Shown here piece by piece: positions 16,753-27,721 of a stretch of 64,000 nucleotides of DNA. A model generated the notes under the pieces. The model made no database searches. It saw only the letters and a list, made by a program, of their open reading frames with translations, and was not told where the DNA came from. The translations under genes were made by a program, and so were the position numbers. Within the stretch, counting starts at the first letter, position 1, and every line of letters begins with the position of its first letter. Source of the DNA: an uncultured Roseibium sp. (lineage in GTDB: Bacteria; Pseudomonadota; Alphaproteobacteria; Rhizobiales; Stappiaceae); contig NZ_CANMFD010000004.1 in assembly GCF_947496995.1 (NCBI RefSeq), positions 372,001 through 436,000 of the forward strand, read 5' to 3'.

Positions 16753-18296
16753 GCCATTGCCTGGTTTGGAGACGTGGGAAACGGTTGGCCTGAAGCCTGC
16801 GCCCGGGCAGGACCGGATACAGCCGCGACCAGATGGTTCAGGTCCACGTCCCTGTTGACGTATTCACCGGCGATCATCGCCTCGTTCAGCACGATGATCC
16901 GGTCCGCGATTTCGAGGGCTTCGTCGATTTCCGCGACGAAAACGAGTGTGGTGCGGCCGGCGGCGGTCTGGCGGATGTACTTACCGATATCCCGCCGGGC
17001 CCCGATATCCACGCCCTGGAACGGCTCGTCGAGCAAGAGCACACGCGCGTCTTCAAGCAGCCAGCGGCCGATCATGACCTTCTGCTGATTGCCGCCTGAT
17101 AGGGTGCCGATGCCGTCCCGCTCGCTCTGGCATTTGACGCCGATCCTGCCGATCATGTCCCTGCTGGCCTGCCGCTGGGCGCGCTCGCTCAGAAAAGAGA
17201 ACCGGCTGAACGCCTTCAGGAAGGGTAGCGTCATATTGTCGGCGATGTCGAAATCGGCAATCACCGCATTCACGCTGCGATCCTTGGGCGACATGAACAC
17301 GCCGCTGGCAACGGCTTCCGCCGCACTTTCCGGGCGGTAGGCCTTGCCGTCGAGAAGCAGCACGCCGTCCGCCGGTTCGGCAAGGCCGAAAAGAACCTCG
17401 GCGAGTTCGGTCGTACCGCTGCCCAGAAGCCCGGTGAACACGATGACCTCGCCTTCCCTGGCCGTGAAATCGATGGGCGGGCTGTCCGCGAACAACCGCA
17501 GTTCCCTGGCCTCAAGAACAGCTTCGCCCCCCGTAACCGGGTCGATGTCGACTTCGGTCATCTGATGACCGAGCATGGCGTTGACCGCGCCGACATAATC
17601 GAGCGGTTCCGTGTCGAAGAAACCTGAAATGGTGCCGTCACGCATGGAGACGATCCGGTCCGCCACCCGGCGGATGTCGGACATGCGATGGGAAATATAC
17701 AAGATGGCGACGCCGTCGGCTCTGAGCCTGTCGATCAGATTGAATAGACGATCCGCCTCCGAAGCGGACAGGGAGGATGTCGGCTCGTCGAGGATCAGCA
17801 GTTTCGGGGATCTTGCCATTGCCCGGGCGATGGCGATCATCTGGCGGTCGGCGACATCAAGGTCCGCGACACGAGTGCGCACGTCCATCGTCAGCCCCAT
17901 GCTTTCGGCGACCGCACGGGCCTGACGGCGGAGCTTGCGGTCGTTGACGAACAGGCCGACGCCCGGTTCCGTCAGCCGGTCGAGAGTCAGATTTGTCGCA
18001 ACGTCGAGATCTGGAATGACGCCATCGTCGATGGACTGGTGCACAGTGACGACGCCCTTGGAAATGGCGTCGGCCGCATCGGCCGGCGCAAAGGGTGCAC
18101 CGCCCAGCTCCATCCGACCGGAATCCGCGAAATGGTAGCCGCACAGGATCTTGACCAGCGTCGACTTGCCCGCACCGTTCGCTCCCATCAGGGCCGTGAC
18201 CTCGCCTGCGCGCAATTGCAGATCGATGCCGCGCAGCACGTGATTGCGAGCGAAGGACTTCTCCAGACCGTTCAATGTACAGGTGACTTCTTTCAC
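16749..18296 (-). CDS. Ribose-type ABC importer, duplicated ATPase
   Basis: 515 residues from the GTG at 18296, which follows a strong GGGAGG four bases upstream; the frame continues to 18440 but those residues are unlike the family. Two nucleotide-binding domains typical of RbsA/CUT2 importers: the first has Walker A GANGAGKST and LLILDEPTSSLS; the second has a degenerate P-loop (TGLLGSGTTE) but an intact signature LSGGNQQK. First gene of the importer operon, transcribed away from mtnK across a 136-bp divergent promoter region holding a perfect palindrome. Confidence 0.92.
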   Translation of the reverse strand: MKEVTCTLNGLEKSFARNHVLRGIDLQLRAGEVTALMGANGAGKSTLVKILCGYHFADSGRMELGGAPFAPADAADAISKGVVTVHQSIDDGVIPDLDVATNLTLDRLTEPGVGLFVNDRKLRRQARAVAESMGLTMDVRTRVADLDVADRQMIAIARAMARSPKLLILDEPTSSLSASEADRLFNLIDRLRADGVAILYISHRMSDIRRVADRIVSMRDGTISGFFDTEPLDYVGAVNAMLGHQMTEVDIDPVTGGEAVLEARELRLFADSPPIDFTAREGEVIVFTGLLGSGTTELAEVLFGLAEPADGVLLLDGKAYRPESAAEAVASGVFMSPKDRSVNAVIADFDIADNMTLPFLKAFSRFSFLSERAQRQASRDMIGRIGVKCQSERDGIGTLSGGNQQKVMIGRWLLEDARVLLLDEPFQGVDIGARRDIGKYIRQTAAGRTTLVFVAEIDEALEIADRIIVLNEAMIAGEYVNRDVDLNHLVAAVSGPARAQASGQPFPTSPNQAMA

Positions 18297-18364
18297 CTTT
18301 CCTCCCAATTTTTGACGAGCTCCTCTCTCGCTGCAATCGTTACAGCACGTAAAATAGTCATTTG

Positions 18365-18379
18365 TCAACTGAGTTGACT
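18365..18379. promoter_or_regulatory. Perfect 15-bp palindrome between the importer and mtnK operons
   Basis: GTCAACTGAGTTGAC is an exact inverted repeat around a central G. It lies 68 bp upstream of the ATPase GTG and 53 bp upstream of the mtnK ATG, so one bound repressor could cover both divergent promoters. The SorC-family regulator encoded in the mtn operon (20798-21793) is the obvious candidate. A TTGAAC and TTGACC just to the right could be half-sites or -35 elements. Binding is inferred. Confidence 0.6.
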
Positions 18380-18432
18380 TTTGAACAATCTTGACCTTTA
18401 TTCGGGAAAAATAGGGAGGACAGTACAGCAAG

Positions 18433-19695
18433 ATGGACACGCCGGATCTCTATCGCCCGTTAACCCCTGAAGAGCTTGGAACCCGTCTTTCGGCGGTGCC
18501 CGTGATTGCCGAACGCGTCGGCTCCGACCCGTACCGATGGACAGTGAAGGAAGTTGGCGACGGCAACCTGAATCTCGTTTTCATCGTGGAAGGGCCGCAA
18601 GGCACGGTAATCGTCAAGCAGGCCCTGCCCTATGTGCGCCTGGTCGGAGACAGCTGGCCTTTGCCGCTCTATCGCGCCTATTACGAGAACAATGCGCTTG
18701 TCCGACAGGCGGAACGCGATCCCGGGTCTGTCCCGGAGGTCTTCCATTTCGACGAGGCCCAGGCTCTGATCGTGATGGAGTTTCTTTCGCCCCACAAGAT
18801 CCTGCGCCGCAAACTGATCGACGGTGAAAAGGTCGACGGGCTTGGTCAATTCCTCGGACGGTTCTGCGCACGCACGGCGTTCCGCGGCTCCGAGCTCTCC
18901 CTGAAGAGCGCCGACAAGAAAAAGGACGTTGGCCTGTTCTCCGGCAACATCGAGATCCCGGCCATCACCGAGGCGCTTGTTTTCACCGATCCCTATTACG
19001 ACGCCAAGATGAACCACCACACGCCGGGCCTCGATCCCGTGGTGGCGGAACTGCGTGGAAATGTGCGTATGAAGGCGCAGGCGCAGCGCATGCTGATGAA
19101 GTTCGCCTCAAACACGGAAACGATGCTCCATGGCGATCTGCACAGCGGTTCGATCATGTCGACGGAAACCGAAAGCAAGGTCATCGATCCTGAATTCGTC
19201 CAGTACGGGCCGATGGGCTTCGACATCGGCATGCTCGTCGCCAACTTCCTGATGGCCTATTTCAGCCAGCCTGCCCATCGCGACGCCGCCGGGCTGGAGC
19301 CCTACCAGGAGTGGATTCTCAGGATCATCGACGAGGTGTTCGCCTCCTTCGAGACCGAATTCAGGACACTTTGGGAAAGCGAGCGCACCGGCATGCTTTA
19401 TCCCGCCGCATTGTTCGAGGACCAGGACCAGCCCAGCACCGGCATCTGCGAGGACCTGCTGGCGGACATCCGCACCGACGCGCTCGGCTTCTGCGGCATC
19501 GAGATGCACCGCCGCACGCTGTCGCTCGCCCACAATGCCGATTTCGAGGACATCGAGGACACCCAAGTGAGAAGCCGTCTCGAAGCCCGCAACCTGGCCA
19601 TGGGTGCGGAGCTCATTCTGCGCGCCGGTGAGTTCGGCTCGACAGCGTCGCTTCTCGATCTCGCCCGCCAATTCAATGCAAAGGACATCCTATGA
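18433..19695 (+). CDS. mtnK: S-methyl-5-thioribose kinase
   Basis: 420 residues, the usual MtnK length. It phosphorylates 5-methylthioribose at C1 using ATP. Choline-kinase-like fold: nucleotide loop region [13 protein letters not shown], catalytic loop [11 protein letters not shown] and metal-binding [23 protein letters not shown] precedes the ATG at good spacing. Its stop overlaps the mtnA start by four bases. With mtnA and a fuculose-phosphate-type aldolase in the same operon it points to methylthioribose (or 5-deoxyribose) catabolism by a DHAP shunt rather than full methionine regeneration. Confidence 0.93.
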   Translation: MDTPDLYRPLTPEELGTRLSAVPVIAERVGSDPYRWTVKEVGDGNLNLVFIVEGPQGTVIVKQALPYVRLVGDSWPLPLYRAYYENNALVRQAERDPGSVPEVFHFDEAQALIVMEFLSPHKILRRKLIDGEKVDGLGQFLGRFCARTAFRGSELSLKSADKKKDVGLFSGNIEIPAITEALVFTDPYYDAKMNHHTPGLDPVVAELRGNVRMKAQAQRMLMKFASNTETMLHGDLHSGSIMSTETESKVIDPEFVQYGPMGFDIGMLVANFLMAYFSQPAHRDAAGLEPYQEWILRIIDEVFASFETEFRTLWESERTGMLYPAALFEDQDQPSTGICEDLLADIRTDALGFCGIEMHRRTLSLAHNADFEDIEDTQVRSRLEARNLAMGAELILRAGEFGSTASLLDLARQFNAKDIL

Positions 19696-20801
19696 AGGTC
19701 AACGGCACACATTACCGCTCGCTTTGGTGGGATGAGGACCAGTCCGCCCTGCAGATCATCGATCAACGCTGGCTGCCGCACGACTTCCGCATCCAGCAGG
19801 TCGATACGCTTCGCGATTTCGCCGATGCGATCGTGGAAATGCGGGTTCGCGGCGCACCGCTGATCGGCGCGACCGCCGCTTACGGCATGGCGCTGGCCGC
19901 CCGGCTCGACCCGTCCGACGCCCATCTGGACGAAGCCTTCGACTATCTCGACAAGACCCGTCCGACGGCGATCAACCTGCGTTGGGCGCTCAACCGCTGC
20001 CGCACCCGGCTGAAGACCCTGCCCGAAGACGAGCGTGCCGCCGCCGCCCTGAAGCTGGCGCACGAGATTTCCGACGAGGATGTGGAGATCAACCGAAACA
20101 TCGGCCTCAACGGGCTGGAGATCATCCGCAAGATCGCGGCTACCAAGAAGGACGGCGAACCCGTCCGGCTGCTGACCCATTGCAACGCCGGCTGGATCGC
20201 CACAGTCGACTGGGGCACGGCGACGAGCCCGATGTACCAGGCCCATGACGCCGGCCTCCCCATCCATGTCTGGGTCGACGAGACCCGCCCGCGCAACCAG
20301 GGAGCACTGACCTCCTGGGAACTCGGCAGCCACGGCATCCCGCACACCTACATTACCGACAATGCCGGTGGCCATCTGATGCAGCATGGCCTTGTCGACA
20401 TGGTCATCGTCGGCACGGACCGCACCACCCGCAGGGGCGACGTGTGCAACAAGATCGGCACCTATCTGAAAGCGCTGGCGGCCAAGGCGAACGACGTACC
20501 CTTCTATGTGGCCCTCCCCTCCCCGACCATCGACTGGACGGTGGACAACGGCGTCGTGGAAATTCCCATCGAGGAACGTAACGAGCGCGAAGTAACGCAT
20601 ATTCAGGGTCTAACGGCGGAGGACACCATCGGCCAGGTTCAGGTGACGCCGCCCGGCACGCCCGGCGGCAATCCGGCCTTCGATGTGACGCCGAACCATC
20701 TGGTCACCGGCCTGATCACCGAACGCGGTGTTTGCGAGGCGAGCGCCGAGGGGCTTGCCGGTCTGTTTCCCGATCTCGCCAATCTCGAAAAGAGCGCATG
20801 A
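19692..20801 (+). CDS. mtnA: S-methyl-5-thioribose-1-phosphate isomerase
   Basis: 369 residues. It converts 5-methylthioribose-1-phosphate to methylthioribulose-1-phosphate. Family marks are intact: [16 protein letters not shown] near the N-terminus, the catalytic Cys in [11 protein letters not shown] and catalytic Asp in [19 protein letters not shown]. It is translationally coupled to mtnK upstream and to the SorC regulator downstream (both ATGA overlaps). Homologous eIF2B-type sugar isomerases exist, but the kinase neighbour fixes the assignment. Confidence 0.95.
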   Translation: MKVNGTHYRSLWWDEDQSALQIIDQRWLPHDFRIQQVDTLRDFADAIVEMRVRGAPLIGATAAYGMALAARLDPSDAHLDEAFDYLDKTRPTAINLRWALNRCRTRLKTLPEDERAAAALKLAHEISDEDVEINRNIGLNGLEIIRKIAATKKDGEPVRLLTHCNAGWIATVDWGTATSPMYQAHDAGLPIHVWVDETRPRNQGALTSWELGSHGIPHTYITDNAGGHLMQHGLVDMVIVGTDRTTRRGDVCNKIGTYLKALAAKANDVPFYVALPSPTIDWTVDNGVVEIPIEERNEREVTHIQGLTAEDTIGQVQVTPPGTPGGNPAFDVTPNHLVTGLITERGVCEASAEGLAGLFPDLANLEKSA

Positions 20802-21793
20802 CACCGGCCCCCGGCAGATCGTCCCGGTCGGGCGATGCGAAAACCGTCACGCGCACCCGGTCCCAGGATGAAGCGATCATCGAGGTGACCTGGTGCTATT
20901 ACCAGGACGGCATGAACCAGAACGAGATCGCCGAACGGCTCGGCATCTCGCGCGCGACGGTGGTCAATTACCTGTCCGAGGCGCGGCGGCGGGACTACGT
21001 CCGGATCACGCTGGACAGCGACATTTTCCGCGACCAGCAACTGGCTCGTGCCCTCGTGGACAAGTTCGGCCTTCGCGACGCCATCGTCGTGCCCTCCTCC
21101 CCGGACGGTGCGGACCAGTCGCTCGACCGGGTGACCCGGGTGGTGTCAGACTGGCTGCCAAGCCTGCTGGAGCCGGGGGACCGCCTCGGGGTGGCATGGG
21201 GCGAGACCGTCTACCGGGTCGCGGAAGCCGCTCCGCGTGTCACCATCGACGGGCTGACCGTCGTGCAGCTTGTCGGATCGCGGCCCGCCGCACTCGGCTT
21301 TGCCGCCGAAACCTGCTCGGCCACGCTGGCGCGCCGCTACGGTGCCCACTGCGTCAACCTGCATGTGCCGCTGCTGCTCTCGGACAAACAACTCGTCGAC
21401 CGTCTCAAGCAGGAACCGGTGATCCGCGAGCAGCTCGATGCCGTCGCCGACTGCAACAAGACCATCTTCGCCTGCGGCACCTGCACCGCCGGCAGCCACG
21501 TGGTTCATGCAGGGCTGCTCGACCGGTCCGAAGTGGATGCCTGCGCCGAAAAGGGCGCGATCGGTGTCATTTGCGGCCGGCTGATCGATCACGAAGGCAA
21601 CCCCGTCCTGCGGGAGATCGAAAACCGCATGATCGCCGTCACCCTCGACCAGATGAAAAACAAGGACATGGGTCTGCTGGTCGGTTCCGGTCCCGAGCGG
21701 GCGGCCCCGATGCTCGCCGCCATTCGCGGCGGTTACGCCACCCATGTCGCCACCTGTTCAGAAACCGCCGCACAATTGCTGGAGCTCGCGTGA
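20798..21793 (+). CDS. SorC/DeoR-type sugar-responsive transcriptional regulator
   Basis: 331 residues from the ATG at 20798, which overlaps the mtnA stop (ATGA); a frame opening at 20732 lies inside mtnA. An N-terminal helix-turn-helix ([21 protein letters not shown]) is followed by a SorC sugar-binding domain with the NagB-like [13 protein letters not shown] loop and the [10 protein letters not shown] stretch. Such proteins bind phosphorylated sugars; here methylthioribose- or methylthioribulose-1-phosphate would be a logical effector. It probably autoregulates the operon and the divergent importer via the palindrome at 18365. Confidence 0.92.
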   Translation: MTPAPGRSSRSGDAKTVTRTRSQDEAIIEVTWCYYQDGMNQNEIAERLGISRATVVNYLSEARRRDYVRITLDSDIFRDQQLARALVDKFGLRDAIVVPSSPDGADQSLDRVTRVVSDWLPSLLEPGDRLGVAWGETVYRVAEAAPRVTIDGLTVVQLVGSRPAALGFAAETCSATLARRYGAHCVNLHVPLLLSDKQLVDRLKQEPVIREQLDAVADCNKTIFACGTCTAGSHVVHAGLLDRSEVDACAEKGAIGVICGRLIDHEGNPVLREIENRMIAVTLDQMKNKDMGLLVGSGPERAAPMLAAIRGGYATHVATCSETAAQLLELA

Positions 21794-21797
21794 AATC

Positions 21798-22463
21798 ATG
21801 CTGAAACCACCCTACCGGGACACGCCGGACCTCAGGCAGGCCATTATCGACGCCTGCCGGGACATGAACCGCCGGGGGATCAACCAGGGCACTTCCGGCA
21901 ACATCTCGGCCCGCGCGGACGACCGGATGATCATCACGCCCTCGGGTGTTCCATACGACCGGATGACGCCCGACATGCTGGTGTCCATACCTCTTGACGG
22001 ACAGGGAGAGCCGGAAGGATCTCTGCCGCCCTCCACAGAATGGCAGTTCCACCTGGCGCTGCTGCAGGCAAAACCCGAGATGCACGCCATCGTGCACGCC
22101 CATCCGGTGCATTGCACGGCGCTGTCCATCAACCGCGAGGAAATTCCGGCCTGCCACTACATGATCGCCCTGTTCGGCGGCAACAGCGTGCCACTGGCCG
22201 GTTACGCCCTGTTCGGCAGCGAAGAGCTTGCAGGCGAGGTGGTCACCGCCATGCGCGACAGGCACGGTTGCCTGATGGCCAACCACGGTGCCGTGGTTAC
22301 CGGCGAGACCCTTGAAAAAGGCCTCTGGCGCCTGGAAGAGCTGGAAGTGCTCGCCCGCGCCTATATCATCAGCCGCAGCATCGGCACACCGCACATCCTC
22401 TCGGACAGCGAGATCGACAGCGTCCTGGGTGCTGTCGCGAACTACGGCCTGAAGACGGCCTGA
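21798..22463 (+). CDS. Class II aldolase, L-fuculose-phosphate-aldolase type (predicted DHAP-shunt aldolase)
   Basis: 221 residues from the ATG at 21798, four bases after the regulator stop. Zinc ligands His100, His102 and His163 and catalytic Glu81 all lie exactly eight positions after those of E. coli FucA (92, 94, 155, 73). Blocks NQGTSGNISAR, ITPSGVPYDRM and CHYMIALFGGNSVPLAGY are also FucA-like. MtnB dehydratases share the fold, so that role must be considered, but the close FucA match favours cleavage of methylthioribulose-1-phosphate to DHAP and an aldehyde. No mtnC/mtnD genes are nearby. Confidence 0.85.
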   Translation: MLKPPYRDTPDLRQAIIDACRDMNRRGINQGTSGNISARADDRMIITPSGVPYDRMTPDMLVSIPLDGQGEPEGSLPPSTEWQFHLALLQAKPEMHAIVHAHPVHCTALSINREEIPACHYMIALFGGNSVPLAGYALFGSEELAGEVVTAMRDRHGCLMANHGAVVTGETLEKGLWRLEELEVLARAYIISRSIGTPHILSDSEIDSVLGAVANYGLKTA

Positions 22464-22499
22464 TATCCCCGTCGGGAACACGTCTTCGTCTTCAGCACG

Positions 22500-22521
22500 A
22501 AGCCCGCCGGTTGGCGGGCTT
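22500..22521. terminator. Bidirectional hairpin between convergent aldolase and YHS genes
   Basis: AAGCCCGCC, loop GGTT, GGCGGGCTT: a perfect 9-bp stem 36 nt after the aldolase stop and 22 nt after the YHS-gene stop. Short A/T runs on the stem ends allow use on either strand, though the U tract is weak. Confidence 0.65.
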
Positions 22522-22543
22522 CAGCTCTTCAGGCGCACCGCCG

Positions 22544-23038
22544 TCAGTCGCGGATGATCGGTTCTTTCAGATCTTCCGGCTTTTTCTCGCGGATGATTTC
22601 CCAGTTCAATGTGGCGTTTTGGATGTGACCGGGAACGTCCTTTTCGAACCGGTCCTGCACCGCCAGGGAATTGTTGAGATAGAGCTTGCCATCTACGATC
22701 GACCAGGCTTCCGGCACCACCGGAACCTTGAACCCCATGGCCGCGCCAAAGGCGCAGAAACCGCCGAATTGCGGGGCGTATTTGGCCGGGTCCGCAACGA
22801 ACGCATCGCGGTTTGCCGCGGAGGCGAATTTCCAGGTGACGTCGTCATAGTCCGCAGTGAACGCATCCGACCCGGCGACCGGCTTGCCTTCGGTGAAATA
22901 GGCGACGGGATCCGTGCCGCCGATGGCAGCGCCCGACTTGGTGAACGTGGTGATTTCATCGGCCGAAGCAGTGAAGGCAGCAGCGGAAAACAGCGCGGTC
23001 AGTCCCAGGAGAACGGACTTGGAGGTGTAGAGCGGCAT
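22544..23038 (-). CDS. Exported YHS-domain protein
   Basis: 164 residues from the ATG at 23038, six bases after GGAGAT; an upstream ATG at 23050 and a frame to 23134 are less likely. Signal peptide about residues 1-23 (LLGLTALFSAAAFTASA). The rest is a YHS domain (DPVAYFTEGKPVAGSDAFTADY, WKFASAANRDAFVADPAKYAPQFGGFCAFG) as found in metal-binding or copper-handling periplasmic proteins. Unusually the family Cys is kept as GFCAFG. Function unknown; possibly metal trafficking. Confidence 0.85.
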   Translation of the reverse strand: MPLYTSKSVLLGLTALFSAAAFTASADEITTFTKSGAAIGGTDPVAYFTEGKPVAGSDAFTADYDDVTWKFASAANRDAFVADPAKYAPQFGGFCAFGAAMGFKVPVVPEAWSIVDGKLYLNNSLAVQDRFEKDVPGHIQNATLNWEIIREKKPEDLKEPIIRD

Positions 23039-23204
23039 CGGGATCTCCATCAGTGGTGAATATGAACAGGTTCGGGCGCTGGCTCCGCGCTCCGCAACGA
23101 CTGGAAGATGTGCTTCCCGGCAAAAGAACGCCAATCACCCTTGATCACAGGGTCGCCAACCGGACGGGAGAACCCGTGATCGCCCATGTGTGGGCCAAGT
23201 GCGC

Positions 23205-23810
23205 TCACATCCCGGGGAAGCCGTCCCTGGGCACCGGATCCCGCGGCGCGACGAGGCCGAGTACCAGATAAATGGCCGTTTCGATGTCCTCACCTGAGAT
23301 CCTGACACCGCGGATGAACAGACGGAAATAGATCAGGCCAAGCAGGAGATCGATCCGTGTCTCCATATCGGCTTCGAAAGGCGTTGCAACGAAGATCTGG
23401 CGCATGAGGAGACGCCTGCCTTCTTCCGCCTCATCCAGAACCGCCGCCAGACACGGCTTTCCCCGATGAGGCACCACGGCGCGGATCGCCTCTCCCAGCG
23501 GTGTGTCCTGAAAGGCGTCGACAGTCGCGGCAAGGCATTGCCTCAGGTCCTCCGCCACGCTGCCTCGCTGCGGCGGACCGGGATTGGCGGCAGCAAGCGC
23601 TTGCTGAAGCGCCGCCGCAATCAATGCCTCCTTGTCGCGAAACCGCCGGTAGACAGCCTGCTTGCTGGTCCGTGCCCGCGCGGCGACCGCCGAAATGGCG
23701 GTTTTCTCATAGCCGTGTTCGGCCAGCTCGCACAGCGTCGCCTCGAGCAGCGCTTGCGTCACCCGGCTTTCGCGCGGTCTTCCTGCAGTCCCTTCCCTGA
23801 CCTCAGCCAC
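23205..23810 (-). CDS. TetR-family transcriptional regulator
   Basis: 201 residues from the GTG at 23810, preceded at proper spacing by AAGGAGA. The N-terminal HTH (YEKTAISAVAARARTSKQAVYRRFRDKEALI, in two parts around residues 35-65) is typical TetR/AcrR. The C-terminal ligand domain is unassigned. A palindrome (23864-23881) lies about 54 bp upstream and may be its own operator. No divergent target gene is adjacent except gatC 206 bp away. Confidence 0.9.
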   Translation of the reverse strand: MAEVREGTAGRPRESRVTQALLEATLCELAEHGYEKTAISAVAARARTSKQAVYRRFRDKEALIAAALQQALAAANPGPPQRGSVAEDLRQCLAATVDAFQDTPLGEAIRAVVPHRGKPCLAAVLDEAEEGRRLLMRQIFVATPFEADMETRIDLLLGLIYFRLFIRGVRISGEDIETAIYLVLGLVAPRDPVPRDGFPGM

Positions 23811-23863
23811 CGGCGGTCTCCTTTACAGCATCCTCGCGGTCGCCGAAGCCGCTCTCCGTATTA

Positions 23864-23881
23864 CGGTTACCAATGGTACCG
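23864..23881. promoter_or_regulatory. Probable TetR operator
   Basis: CGGTTACCAATGGTACCG is an imperfect 18-bp inverted repeat between the TetR start (23810) and gatC (24017), the size expected of a TetR-dimer site. Confidence 0.45.
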
Positions 23882-24016
23882 ATTTAATCCAAAACACATC
23901 GGCACGCAAGGCAGCACGCTTGCCTTCGGCGCGAATGCGCCGCAAACAGAGGCAAGACCTCATGCAGGATCCGGCACCTGGCGGATCTGCGAAACTCAAA
24001 GAATAACGAGGACCAA

Positions 24017-24304
24017 ATGTCTGTTGATACTCAAACGGTGAAGCGCGTCGCCCACCTCGCACGGATCAAGGTGAGCGACGACGACGCCACCCGCATGACC
24101 GGCGAGCTGAACGCCATTCTCGGGTTCGTCGAACAGCTCGATGAAGTCGATATCGACGGTGTCGAGCCGCTGACCTCGGTGGTCGAGCAGACCATGAAGA
24201 AGCGCGCCGACGGCGTGACCGACGGCAACAAGGCGGACGATATCGTCCGCAACGCACCGGCCTCGGAAGACAATTTCTTCATGGTTCCGAAAGTCGTCGA
24301 ATAA
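24017..24304 (+). CDS. gatC: Aspartyl/glutamyl-tRNA amidotransferase subunit C
   Basis: 95 residues, the standard GatC length. It stabilises GatA within the GatCAB complex, which converts Glu-tRNAGln and Asp-tRNAAsn to the amidated forms. Motifs [20 protein letters not shown] and the C-terminal LRxD-like RADGVTDGN...[15 protein letters not shown] region are clear. GAGGA lies before the ATG. A GNAT gene is interposed between it and gatA on the same strand with small gaps (15 and 12 nt). Confidence 0.96.
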   Translation: MSVDTQTVKRVAHLARIKVSDDDATRMTGELNAILGFVEQLDEVDIDGVEPLTSVVEQTMKKRADGVTDGNKADDIVRNAPASEDNFFMVPKVVE

Positions 24305-24319
24305 TCGGACACCACCGGG

Positions 24320-24796
24320 ATGACCGCTTCCAGTTCCATAATGATATCCGTTGAAACACGCCTGTCGGACGACATGCGCGCCATGATCGGCGAGTTGAAC
24401 GCCACACTCGGCTCCCTGACGCCGGACGAGGCCAACTACAGCATGAGCGCCGAAGAGATGGACGGACCGGAGACGACGGTTTTCGTCGCCCGCGTGGATG
24501 GGAAAGCCGCGGCTTGCGGCGCGCTGTACCGGCACGCAGATGGTATCGGCGAACTCAAGCGTTTCTATTCCCGCCCCCAGTTTCGGGGCTTGGGGCTGGC
24601 ACGCCGTATCCTTGAGCACGTGAGTGAACTGGCCGCCAGGGAAGGCCTCACACGCCTGGTTCTGGAAACCGGTCACAACTATCAGGCCGCGCGGCGGCTC
24701 TATGAGCAGGCCGGGTTCAGCGAGTGCGGTCCGGTTCTCGATTATCCCGAAAGTCCCTATTCCGTTTTTTACACACGGCCGCTCAGGGCCGCCTGA
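24320..24796 (+). CDS. GNAT-family N-acetyltransferase embedded between gatC and gatA
   Basis: 158 residues. The acetyl-CoA-binding motif A reads LKRFYSRPQFRGLGLARRILEHV (RGLGLA core) near residues 75-97, followed by LVLETGHNYQAARRLYEQAGF, both standard GNAT. Substrate unknown; such stand-alone enzymes often acetylate amino acids or small amines. Its position inside the gatCA operon implies cotranscription with tRNA amidotransferase. Alternative start at 24341 exists. Confidence 0.9.
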   Translation: MTASSSIMISVETRLSDDMRAMIGELNATLGSLTPDEANYSMSAEEMDGPETTVFVARVDGKAAACGALYRHADGIGELKRFYSRPQFRGLGLARRILEHVSELAAREGLTRLVLETGHNYQAARRLYEQAGFSECGPVLDYPESPYSVFYTRPLRAA

Positions 24797-24808
24797 AAGA
24801 TCCAAGAC

Positions 24809-26293
<1,485 letters not shown>

Positions 26294-26306
26294 ACCACAA
26301 CCGCCT

Positions 26307-26370
26307 GCCGTCCCGGCCTTGAGCCGGGACCTTCAAGCAGATTCCATCTGCAGGCCCCGGCCCACGGCCG
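26307..26370. repeat. Short REP-like cluster of two GC hairpins
   Basis: Hairpin 1: GTCCCGGC, loop CTTGA, GCCGGGAC (26307-26327). Hairpin 2: CCCCGGCC, loop CAC, GGCCGGGG (26352-26370). The same CCCGGCCTTGAGCCGGG core recurs at 59901-59919. It lies directly after the gatA stop and may also terminate that transcript. Confidence 0.7.
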
Positions 26371-26424
26371 GGGCGGCGTCCGGACAGGACCGGCCGCAAA
26401 TCATGACAACTGGAAATCAATCCC

Positions 26425-27519
26425 ATGCATGACATCGAAACCATCGTGATCGGGGCGGGAGCCGTCGGGCTGGCCTGTGCGCGGGCCCTGGCGCTGTCCG
26501 GCCGCGAGGTCATGGTGCTGGAGCGGCACGGCCTCATCGGCTCGGAGACCAGTGCCCGCAATTCCGAAGTCATCCATGCGGGTATCTATTATCCCCCCGG
26601 CAGCCTGAAGGCGAAACTGTGCCTTCCCGGCAAGCAGCAGCTATACCGGTTCTGCGCCGAAAACGGCATCGCCCATGAGCGGATCGGCAAGCTGATCGTC
26701 GCCGCCGACGAAGCGCAACTGCCCGAACTGGAGCGCCTGCACAGGCAGGCCCTCGACACGGATCTCGACGACCTGGCCTTCTACGACCGCAACAAGCTTC
26801 AGGAGATCGAACCCGAGCTCGATTGCTGCGGCGCCCTCTGGTCCCCTTCGACCGGCATCATCGACAGCCACGGCTTCATGCTCGCCCTTCAGGGTGGTCT
26901 GGAGGACCGTGGCGGCCAGGTCGTGCTCAACAGCAATGTCAAGCGGATCGAGCCAACCGACGACGGCTACAAGCTCACGGTCGATACCGGCGACACCGGG
27001 TCCTATTCACTGACCTGCCGGGAGCTCGTTGTGTCCGCCGGACATGGCGCGCCCGGCCTGATGGAGGACGTTGCCGGCGCCAATGCTCCGAAGGCCTATC
27101 TGGCCAAGGGCAACTATTTCAAGCTTCAGGGCAAGGCACCGTTTTCCAGGCTTGTCTATCCGGTGCCGGAACCCGGCGGCTCCGGCGTTCACATCACGCT
27201 GGATCTGCAACATCAGGCCCGCTTCGGCCCCGATGTGGAGTGGGTGAAGGACATCGACTATGAAGTCGATCCCGCGCGCGGCGACAAATTCTACGCAGCC
27301 ATCCGCAGCTACTGGCCCGGCCTGCCGGACAATTCCCTGATCCCGGATTATTGCGGCTTCCGACCCAAGATTTCCGGCCCCGGCGAACCCGCCGAGGACT
27401 TCCGCATCGACGGGCAGCGCGCCCACGGCCGGAAAGGTCTCGTTGCCCTCTACGGCATCGAATCTCCGGGCCTGACGTCGGCGCTTGCGATCGGCGATTT
27501 CGTGGTCACTCTATTGTAG
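26425..27519 (+). CDS. FAD-dependent oxidoreductase, L-2-hydroxyglutarate dehydrogenase-like
   Basis: 364 residues of the DAO family. FAD motif IVIGAGAVGLACARALALSG begins at residue 7, and the SETSARNSEVIHAGIYYPPGSLKAKLC stretch (two parts) is characteristic of L-2-hydroxyglutarate dehydrogenase/oxidase (LhgO) relatives; the C-terminal GIESPGLTSALAIGDFV matches too. It probably oxidises L-2-hydroxyglutarate, a metabolic side product, passing electrons to quinone or oxygen. It follows gatA after a REP-containing 131-bp spacer. Confidence 0.85.
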   Translation: MHDIETIVIGAGAVGLACARALALSGREVMVLERHGLIGSETSARNSEVIHAGIYYPPGSLKAKLCLPGKQQLYRFCAENGIAHERIGKLIVAADEAQLPELERLHRQALDTDLDDLAFYDRNKLQEIEPELDCCGALWSPSTGIIDSHGFMLALQGGLEDRGGQVVLNSNVKRIEPTDDGYKLTVDTGDTGSYSLTCRELVVSAGHGAPGLMEDVAGANAPKAYLAKGNYFKLQGKAPFSRLVYPVPEPGGSGVHITLDLQHQARFGPDVEWVKDIDYEVDPARGDKFYAAIRSYWPGLPDNSLIPDYCGFRPKISGPGEPAEDFRIDGQRAHGRKGLVALYGIESPGLTSALAIGDFVVTLL

Positions 27520-27721
27520 GGGCAACCACCACCCAGCTGATTTTGCTGGCTGAATGATGAAACCAATTGACGACTTGTGCGTTTGCGATCAGAAGAGATC
27601 GGCACCCGATGCTGCAGCGCACAGAAAGACCACTTTTTGGTCCGTTTTTGTCCATAAAATCGCTCCAGTGCGTGTGCTCATTGAAATCGTGTCCATAAAA
27701 GAACGCTTTAATTTCAACGAG

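Noticed and set aside
15601..17088. 495-codon plus-strand frame across the ABC importer
   Set aside because: Spans three clearly coding genes on the other strand and has the typical His/Gln/Arg-rich shadow composition.
19398..20600. 400-codon minus-strand frame across mtnK and mtnA
   Set aside because: Overlaps two confident enzymes with conserved catalytic residues; no own motif or start signal.
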